Assembly (NCBI RefSeq): GCF_000377905.1
Contig: NZ_KB898876.1
Coordinates: 62,001-126,000 of the forward strand
Direction of reading: 5' to 3'
DNA: 64,000 nucleotides
Source: Thioalkalivibrio sp. ALMg11
Lineage (GTDB): Bacteria > Pseudomonadota > Gammaproteobacteria > Ectothiorhodospirales > Ectothiorhodospiraceae
Below are positions 58,509-64,000 of the stretch, one piece after another. The notes under the pieces are model-generated. The model ran no database searches. It was given only the letters and a program-made list of their open reading frames with translations, and was not told the DNA's origin. Position numbers and translations under genes: made by a program. How positions within the stretch are numbered: the first letter of the stretch is position 1; every line of letters begins with the position of its first letter.

Positions 58509-58626
58509 AAGAAGAGGACACCCATGATCTTCTTGACTGTAAGAAGAGGACACCCATCATCTTCGTGACGGTCTGAGGCGGTCGGGCTAGGTTTTGGGGT
58601 GAGTTCATGGACCAAGGAGGGTCCTG

Positions 58627-58764
58627 ATGACGCGAGCCAGGAAGGAGCTCGTCTTGATCGAGGCGACGCCGTATTACCACTGCATTTCTCGTTGTGTTCG
58701 CCGGGCGTTCCTGTGTGGCGAGGATTTCTATTCGGGCAAGGGGAAAAGAAGAGGACACCCATGA
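58627..58764 (+). pseudogene. RAYT 5' fragment, upstream copy
   Basis: 45 codons nearly identical to the start of the gene at 58832 ([20 protein letters not shown]...), breaking after GEDFYSGK into a hairpin repeat (58746-58771). The full leader (58568-58626) is kept. Confidence 0.8.
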
Positions 58765-58813
58765 TCTTCTTGACGGTCTGAGGCGGTCGGGCTAGGTTTT
58801 GGGGTGAGTTCAT

Positions 58814-58829
58814 GGACCAAGGAGGGTCC
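58814..58829 (+). promoter_or_regulatory. Hairpin with the RAYT ribosome-binding site in its loop
   Basis: GGACC-aaggag-GGTCC ends two bases before the ATG at 58832 and holds the Shine-Dalgarno sequence in its loop. The same hairpin precedes the truncated copies at 58627 and 61778 and the fragment at 55968-56030. Confidence 0.55.
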
Positions 58830-58831
58830 TG

Positions 58832-59857
58832 ATGACGCGAGCCAGGAAGGAGCTCGTCTCGATCGAGGCGACGCCGTACTACCACTGCATTTGTCGCTGT
58901 GTTCGCCGCGCGTTCCTGTGTGGCGAGGATTTCTATTCGGGCAAGAACTACGAGCACCGGCGCGGCTGGTTGCTGGAGCGGCTGCGCGCGCTTCAGGACG
59001 TGTTCGCGGTGGATGTGTGCGCCTATGCGGTGATGTCCAACCACTATCACTTGGTCCTGCGGCTCGACTCGGACCGGGCAGCATCCTGGAGCGAAGACGA
59101 GGTGATGGAGCGCTGGGAGCGCTTGTTCTCGTTGCCGTTGCTGGTGGCGCGGTACCGGGCGGGGCAGACGCGCACGGAGGCCGAGCGCGAGGGGGCGCAG
59201 GCGCAGATCGCCCTGTGGCGGGAGCGCTTGCAGGACCTTTCGTGGTTCATGCGCAGCCTGAACGAACATCTGGCGCGGCGGGCGAACGCGGAAGATGGCT
59301 GCAAGGGCCGCTTCTGGGAGGGCCGCTACAAGAGCCAGGCGCTACTGGATGATGCGGCGGTGCTGACCTGCATGAGTTACGTGGATCTGAACCCGGTACG
59401 TGCGGGGATGGCGGACACGCCCGCGGGATCCGATTTCACCTCCATCCAGCAGCGTATCCGGGAGGGTGCAAGCGTGCCGGGCGCGACCGGAGAAGAGTCC
59501 GGGGAGCGCACGGAGCCGCGCCTGACGACGCTGGGCCACGAGGGCGATGACGGGCATCCCAATGCGGTGGTTTTCACCACTGACGATTACCTGGAACTGG
59601 TCGACTGGACGGGGCGCGCGATTCGCGAGGACAAGCGCGGGGCGATCCCGGACCACATCCCGCCGATCCTGGACCGCCTGCAGATCGATCCGGCACATTT
59701 CCTCCGGCACGTCCGCAGAGGTGGAAGGAGCTACCACGTGGCGGCACTGGGCCGTGTCGAGCGCATGCGGAAGGCAGCGATGGATCGCGGCCGGCACTTT
59801 ATCAAGGGTATCGGCGTTTCGCGTCGAATCTTTGTGGGCTCGCCAGAGTGCCCTTGA
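58832..59857 (+). CDS. REP-associated tyrosine transposase (RAYT, Y1 family)
   Basis: 341 residues. The N-terminus [20 protein letters not shown] and the HUH motif YAVMSNHYHLVLRLDSD (about residue 70) place it in the Y1/IS200-like group. LTCMSYVDLNPVRAGMADTP gives a conserved tyrosine typical of RAYT proteins. A C-terminal domain of about 120 residues follows. RAYTs are single-copy, chromosomal and linked to the spread of REP hairpins. It is flanked by the hairpin repeats described here and appears intact. It is the source of the three broken copies nearby. Confidence 0.85.
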   Translation: MTRARKELVSIEATPYYHCICRCVRRAFLCGEDFYSGKNYEHRRGWLLERLRALQDVFAVDVCAYAVMSNHYHLVLRLDSDRAASWSEDEVMERWERLFSLPLLVARYRAGQTRTEAEREGAQAQIALWRERLQDLSWFMRSLNEHLARRANAEDGCKGRFWEGRYKSQALLDDAAVLTCMSYVDLNPVRAGMADTPAGSDFTSIQQRIREGASVPGATGEESGERTEPRLTTLGHEGDDGHPNAVVFTTDDYLELVDWTGRAIREDKRGAIPDHIPPILDRLQIDPAHFLRHVRRGGRSYHVAALGRVERMRKAAMDRGRHFIKGIGVSRRIFVGSPECP

Positions 59858-59937
59858 TGGGGCACGGTCTGACCCCGACGTCTGTGCGAACGTGGAAACC
59901 AATTAGAGCCTCCCTGGCGGTGGGAATCAGACATTAG

Positions 59938-60639
59938 CTAAAAATCAATTCCGCTATCCATCTTGTTCCTCTTCCAGATACGTACAGCCCTCCGCTTGAT
60001 CCAGCCAAGTATGTAAAGCCGGAATGATATCGAAAGGATTTGTCGGATCATCATCGCGCGTTGGGTAGCGCCAGCCACGACACCATATTTCCTTTCTTTA
60101 ATGTGATGGAACGTACCACGCACTAGTTCGAATGCCATCCCCTTATCGAATTGCTTGGAGGTGTAGTTCAAGGCGATCTCGATCTGGAAACCCCGCACGC
60201 CATTCGTCGGGACGGCCTCCCAGAGCCGGCGGGTCAATGCCCGATCTCCGCCGATAATTGGGAAGAATCGCAGCGCCTGGTTTAGCATCAGCGTCGATCG
60301 AGCGCGCAAGCCAACGTTCATCTCGACGCGTCCCTCGATGACGGGCTGCATGATCCGGGACAAGGTCTGCTGTGTGTGGCCAGTCACGTCAGCGTCGAGA
60401 AATAACAGGACGTTAGATTTCGCTGAACGCACGCCTGCATCCAATGCAGTCGCCTTGCCCGTGTTTCGAGCCAGACGGATGACGCGGGCACCCGCGGCCT
60501 CTGCGACCTGGGCCGTCGCATCCGTAGAGCCATCATCGACCACGAGGACTTCCCCAACCCAAGGATGCTGGCGTGCACACGTAATGACATCGGTGATGGT
60601 TCCGACCTCATTGAAGGCTGGTATGACTACCGAGACCAT
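59938..60639 (-). CDS. GT2-family glycosyltransferase (polyprenyl-phosphate type)
   Basis: 233 residues. MVSVVIPAFNEVGTITDVIT and VLVVDDGSTDATAQVAEAAG begin the GT-A fold; the metal-binding motif is in VLLFLDADVTGHTQQTLSRI. The basic amphipathic C-terminus (WIKRRAVRIWKRNKM) suggests membrane association. Its similarity to dolichol-phosphate mannosyltransferases suggests transfer from a nucleotide sugar to polyprenyl phosphate. It overlaps the DedA gene by 13 bases. Confidence 0.83.
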   Translation of the reverse strand: MVSVVIPAFNEVGTITDVITCARQHPWVGEVLVVDDGSTDATAQVAEAAGARVIRLARNTGKATALDAGVRSAKSNVLLFLDADVTGHTQQTLSRIMQPVIEGRVEMNVGLRARSTLMLNQALRFFPIIGGDRALTRRLWEAVPTNGVRGFQIEIALNYTSKQFDKGMAFELVRGTFHHIKERKYGVVAGATQRAMMIRQILSISFRLYILGWIKRRAVRIWKRNKMDSGIDF

Positions 60640-61223
60640 CGGTTCCTCAACACCCGGCTCGCGATATAATTGGCGGACACCGCAATCACGATGAATATCA
60701 GGAAGGCGATCTCCAGATCCTCCACCAAATCGGCAAGTTGACGTGTCGTGCCGACGACCGAATAGGCGAGAGCAACGAAGACGGCAAATAAGGTTAGGAC
60801 GCCGAGGAAATTGACGATGATATAGGTGCGAAAACGCATATCGTGTACCCCCGCAAGCACTTGGGCCGCCGTCCGTGTGCCATATACAAACTTGGATAGA
60901 AACAGGATCTGTACGCCGTTGCGATTGAACAGGCGTTCCAGACCACGAACGGCGTTGTTGCTGTGGCGTCCAGGGATGCGGTCGAGTGCAGAAGCGGGGA
61001 ATTTTCTTCCCAGCCCGTACCAGACGAGGTCCGACAAGACGGTGGCCAATATTGCCAGCGAGATGACTGCAGCAAGATCAAGGCGCCCGGTCGCAGCCAG
61101 GTATATCGCCGGCAAGAGCACGACTTCTCCCGCGACGAGCATGCCGACAAAAATGAACAGATACGGATAGGTCTGAAGCAGGCTGAGTACCTGTTGGAAC
61201 AGATCTTGCGCCATGGCATCCAT
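60627..61223 (-). CDS. DedA-family membrane protein
   Basis: 198 residues. The motifs VLSDLVWYGLGRKFPASALD and LSKFVYGTRTAAQVLAGVHD are the DedA/SNARE-associated signatures (the conserved G-R region and the F-x-x-R/G-R loop). Members include UptA-type undecaprenyl-phosphate translocases. An in-frame ATG at 61307 adds 28 unrelated residues; 61223 or 61214 is more likely. Coupled with the GT2 gene. Confidence 0.85.
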   Translation of the reverse strand: MDAMAQDLFQQVLSLLQTYPYLFIFVGMLVAGEVVLLPAIYLAATGRLDLAAVISLAILATVLSDLVWYGLGRKFPASALDRIPGRHSNNAVRGLERLFNRNGVQILFLSKFVYGTRTAAQVLAGVHDMRFRTYIIVNFLGVLTLFAVFVALAYSVVGTTRQLADLVEDLEIAFLIFIVIAVSANYIASRVLRNRWSR

Positions 61224-61777
61224 CGAGAAATTACGTAGGTAAGGGGGATTCGGCGGGCAGTTGGGTGGGCGAATGTTCGTGGTATTAGGGCGAGCTTTCA
61301 GGCCCATCGACAGTCCGGTGATGGCTGCGAATTGGGATTACGAGGGGCTTGCTGTGGTCGCCGGCGGAATGTTGGATTGCGATGAGTCCCCTATGCGGAA
61401 TCTGGGGTGCGCCGCCGCCAGGCGGGTGCAGCGGTTGAAAGCGGGTGTTCAGTGCGGGCGCTCGTAAGTCCTCTAATGATCAATTGGAGATCCCAACGTA
61501 TGTCGGCCGGCTTTGATGGAGCTTCATGCGGAGGCAATCGCCCCTGCCGATCCCGGGCGGCCATTCCGAGTCGAGTGCGCAGGATCTTCCTACTACACGA
61601 GAAAACTACTACACGTGGAAACGATTCATCTGTTGGATGGCGCACAGATGAGCGGTGCTTGTTGGAATTTCAGTTTCCGCTGAGAAACCAGAACAAGTGG
61701 ACCCCCATGATCTTCTTGACGGTCTAAGCCGGTCGGGCTAGGTTTTGGGGTGAGTTCATGGACCAAGGAGGGTCCTG
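61224..61777. repeat. Intergenic region with decayed RAYT leader
   Basis: 61224-61690 shows no gene and no clear promoter. From 61692 a degenerate hairpin (gtggacccccatgatcttctt) is followed by gacggtctaagccggtcggg and the full leader with the ribosome-site hairpin up to the fragment at 61778. Confidence 0.55.
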
Positions 61778-61891
61778 ATGACACGAGCCAGGAAAGAGCT
61801 CGTCTCGATCGAGGCGACGCCGTATTACCACTGCATTTGTCGCTGTGTTCGCCGCGCGTTCCTGTGTGGCGAGGATTTCGATTCCGCATGA
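61778..61891 (+). pseudogene. RAYT 5' fragment, right copy
   Basis: 37 codons identical to the start of the RAYT gene up to GEDF, then a short divergent end (DSA) and a stop. Like the upstream copy it breaks close to codon 35, next to a gaggtcggacctcg repeat fragment. Confidence 0.8.
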
Positions 61892-61921
61892 CGAGGTCGG
61901 ACCTCGTTGCCATCCACAGGG

Positions 61922-63040
61922 TTAATTCGACCGCCGCGCGATCAGGTCCATCACCGCGCGGATGAGTTGCCACTGGCCGATAAGCCCCACGCCTTGCGGA
62001 TCGATGTGGGAAAAGCCATCGATCAGGTGGAGGTCGGCCTCGCCGATTGCACGGGCGAGGCGCGCGCTTTCGGTGTGCGGGATCATGGTGTCGGCCCGAC
62101 CGTGGATCAGGATGGCACCGTTGGAAAGATGCGAGAGGTCGCGGTTCGTCAGGGACAGCATCTCGATGGCCTCCTGCGCGCTGGCCGGCAGATCATTCAG
62201 GAGCTCCGGCACGCGGTCCTGGTCATCGTTCAGGATTAACGCCAATAGGCTTCGCCCCTCATCCCCGAGATCATCGGCCTGGTCGTCGATGGGGGCCTTG
62301 GGGTCGCCCATGCGCCGTCGCGCAATTTCTTCGAGAATCCTGCGGTCTTCGCGGTCATCCAGCATGTGCAGATTGCCGCGCAGGAAGAGCCACTTCGCCA
62401 GCGGGTCAGGCGTCCGCGTCTGCCAGTGGTCCGATTCGGGCTCCTGGAAGGCGCCGGTGGTGGAGAAGGTGATGACGTTCTCCGTGTCGTAGTAGCCGCC
62501 GATCCCGACCAGGAAGTCGATGGCCTCTTCCCCCTGCGGCGTCAGCGTCGCCAGGACGGCCAGGCCCACGGCATAAGAGATCGCCGCGACCCCCACGTAT
62601 TGTTCATCCGCTGCGCGCTCCACCTCCAGGCGGGACAGAAGGGCCGCGGCATCACCGATGGCAGCGGCCTCCTCGGGGCGCACGCTGAGGTCTTTCGAGC
62701 CCTGCAGGTCGGGCACCAGCACCAGGAAGCGCGCCCGCGCCAGCGTATTGGCGAGTTGCACCAGCCGGCGGTCGTCCTTGCCCTGTGGCGTGAAGCCCGG
62801 CACGAGGACGATGCGGGCCCCCACATTCTGCTGGGGATGATAGAGGTCGGCCGCGATGTCACCTTCGTCCGTCTCGAGGGTAAGCGTTTGGCGCATGGGC
62901 TCGGGGGTGCGGTCCTTCAGCGTGCTCGGTCCCGCGCCGGCCTCGATGTCCTGGAGCACGCGCGTCGCCTCCCAGCTTTGGGTGCTGATGCAGCCGGCAA
63001 GCAGCAAGAGACCCAGCAACACAGCAGCGATGCGCAGCAT
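61922..63040 (-). CDS. Lipoprotein of the alpha/beta-hydrolase fold
   Basis: 372 residues. Signal peptide II with lipobox LLAGC (cysteine near residue 17). The core has RIVLVPGFTPQGKDDRRLVQ (oxyanion region), a nucleophile-elbow candidate GVAAISYAVGLAV (AISYA in place of GxSxG), an acid in LIHGRADTMIPHTESARLAR and a histidine in IDGFSHIDPQ. It would sit in the inner or outer membrane facing the periplasm. Substrate unknown. Confidence 0.78.
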   Translation of the reverse strand: MLRIAAVLLGLLLLAGCISTQSWEATRVLQDIEAGAGPSTLKDRTPEPMRQTLTLETDEGDIAADLYHPQQNVGARIVLVPGFTPQGKDDRRLVQLANTLARARFLVLVPDLQGSKDLSVRPEEAAAIGDAAALLSRLEVERAADEQYVGVAAISYAVGLAVLATLTPQGEEAIDFLVGIGGYYDTENVITFSTTGAFQEPESDHWQTRTPDPLAKWLFLRGNLHMLDDREDRRILEEIARRRMGDPKAPIDDQADDLGDEGRSLLALILNDDQDRVPELLNDLPASAQEAIEMLSLTNRDLSHLSNGAILIHGRADTMIPHTESARLARAIGEADLHLIDGFSHIDPQGVGLIGQWQLIRAVMDLIARRSN

Positions 63041-63404
63041 GCGATTCTCCTGTCAGATGAGCGGTACCACTCCCGTCGGTACCCTAAGTCTAGATCCGGA
63101 GTGACCGGGTCGGACCTCCAGGCGTAGGGTGCAATGAACAGGTTGCTGCCGGATCGGAAAAGGGTTTGGGCCTTGGAGTGGCCATTTTCGGCCTTGAGTG
63201 GGGCTGTAAGCTGCGGGGTCTTCGGCGAGGTGTGGAGCGTCGGAGTCGGGGCGTATGGAGCGATCGACGGCGCGGATATCCAGCTGTGCCTGGATCTGGC
63301 GCAGGAATGAGTGGCTTCCCAAGAAGAAGAGGGCACCCATGACCTTCTTGGGGGCCGACGCTGTGTCCAGCTTTACTAGCCCGGAGAGCCAAGAAGAGGA
63401 TGTG
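63041..63404. repeat. Intergenic region with hairpin repeats
   Basis: 63103-63120 holds a gtgaccgggtcggacctcc fragment of the long repeat. 63321-63349 is a hairpin copy (aagaagaagagggcaccc...gaccttcttggg). The last 15 bases (ccaagaagaggatg) form the ribosome-binding site of the next gene and look derived from the same repeat. Confidence 0.5.
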
Positions 63405-64000
63405 ATGGATATCAATCTGGGCGGGGCATTTCTGGAGGGGATGCTGCGATTCTGGTGGGCCTGGCTCCTGGTCGTGCTGTTCGCCATCGGTCGGCTGCCG
63501 AGGGTCAAGGGCTGGGTGGGTGAGCTTGTGGTTCGCCTGATTCTGTCGGTTGGGCTGGACGGCAAGGCGGCGCATGCGCTTCACGATGTCACGCTGGAGA
63601 CGGGCGACGGCACGACGCAGGTCGACCATGTGCTGGTGTCCCGCTTCGGCATTTTCGTCATCGAGACGAAGAACATGCGCGGGTGGATCTTTGGCGGTGC
63701 GCGGCAGGCTCAATGGACGCAACGTTTCTACCGCCAGTCGTTTCGCTTCCAGAATCCGCTGCGCCAGAATTACCGGCATGAACGGGCGATTTCCGATGCG
63801 CTGCAGGTCGAGCCCGAGAAGATCCATTCGGTGGTGGTCTTCGTCGGCGGCAGTCGTTTCAAGACGCCGATGCCCGATAACGTGGTCCGGGGCCTGGGGC
63901 TGCTGGGCTACATCCGGTCGTTCCGCACGAAGGTGTGGAGCGATGACGAGGTGCAGGCCCTGGTGGAACAGCTGAAGGGTCGCCGGCTGGAGCCTTCTCG
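63405..64000 (+). CDS. NERD-domain protein (partial, cut by window edge)
   Basis: At least 198 residues; the gene runs off the right edge. One helix near the N-terminus (MLRFWWAWLLVVLFAIG) is followed by a NERD nuclease-related domain with TTQVDHVLVSRFGIFVIETK, the conserved D...E-x-K pattern of a restriction-like fold, then FQNPLRQNYRHERAISDALQ. NERD proteins are membrane-anchored and of unsettled function, some linked to DNA processing. gaagaggat precedes the ATG. Confidence 0.8.
   Translation, partial: MDINLGGAFLEGMLRFWWAWLLVVLFAIGRLPRVKGWVGELVVRLILSVGLDGKAAHALHDVTLETGDGTTQVDHVLVSRFGIFVIETKNMRGWIFGGARQAQWTQRFYRQSFRFQNPLRQNYRHERAISDALQVEPEKIHSVVVFVGGSRFKTPMPDNVVRGLGLLGYIRSFRTKVWSDDEVQALVEQLKGRRLEPS

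Noticed and set aside
55158-58771. Short repeats considered as a CRISPR array
   Set aside because: Spacing is irregular, copies are imperfect hairpins spread over kilobases, and no cas genes are present.
61261-61467. 68-codon plus-strand frame after dedA
   Set aside because: No ribosome site, no domain, and codon use unlike either core or island genes.

Overview
The window is GC-rich, densely coded, and looks like a chromosome segment of a sulfur-oxidising gammaproteobacterium. The gene run fdxA-mutS / PilZ-pncC / recA-recX-alaS-lysC-csrA-tRNA-Ser is the gammaproteobacterial arrangement. A multisubunit Mrp-type cation/proton antiporter, a TAT-exported sulfide:quinone oxidoreductase and a cyanide-insensitive-type bd oxidase would fit a salt- and alkali-adapted member of the Ectothiorhodospiraceae such as Thioalkalivibrio. 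The genus is an inference from gene content; there is no rRNA in the window to test it.

Layout. 1-4.4 kb: the mrp antiporter operon on the minus strand (E-F-G-A'B-C-D-D2, the last gene cut by the window edge), preceded by an IalB-like secreted protein. 5.1-11.6 kb: a minus-strand operon that I read as a complete polyprenyl-phosphoryl-D-arabinofuranose pathway (UbiA-type phosphoribosyltransferase, LPG-synthase-like membrane protein, DprE1, DprE2, HAD phosphatase, ArnT-like GT39). 11.7-14.6 kb: a lipoprotein, an EamA transporter, a DUF4870 protein and an ACR3/BASS-type carrier. 14.8-30.8 kb: ferredoxin, mutS, PilZ, pncC, a giant MscK-like channel, recA-recX, alaS, lysC, csrA and tRNA-Ser. Two related minus-strand stem-loop elements with CCUCC-type loops and terminators lie on either side of pilZ-pncC, and a 310-bp MITE-like element precedes recA.

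30.9-40.1 kb is a respiratory module. sqr-cydD-cydC runs leftward; cioA-cioB and a sigma-54 activator run rightward. A near-consensus -24/-12 promoter stands in front of cioA, so sulfide oxidation, the sulfide-tolerant oxidase and its assembly exporter appear to be organised together. 40.3-52.2 kb holds housekeeping and stress genes: a secreted protein, a 1-Cys peroxiredoxin, glyoxalase I, a lytic transglycosylase-like lipoprotein, aat, a COG3146 acyltransferase, trxB and nrdAB. The nrdA upstream region carries a perfect DnaA box and an NrdR-like box. REP/BIME-type repeats fill the gaps at 42.4-45.1 kb.

52.2-63.4 kb is an accessory region of visibly lower GC. It carries four orphan genes (three membrane proteins and a 38-residue proline-rich microprotein), a formaldehyde-detoxification pair (frmA-frmB), a REP-associated tyrosine transposase (RAYT), at least three broken RAYT 5' ends, and about ten copies of a short hairpin repeat. 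A DedA-GT2 pair, a lipoprotein hydrolase and a truncated NERD-domain gene close the window.
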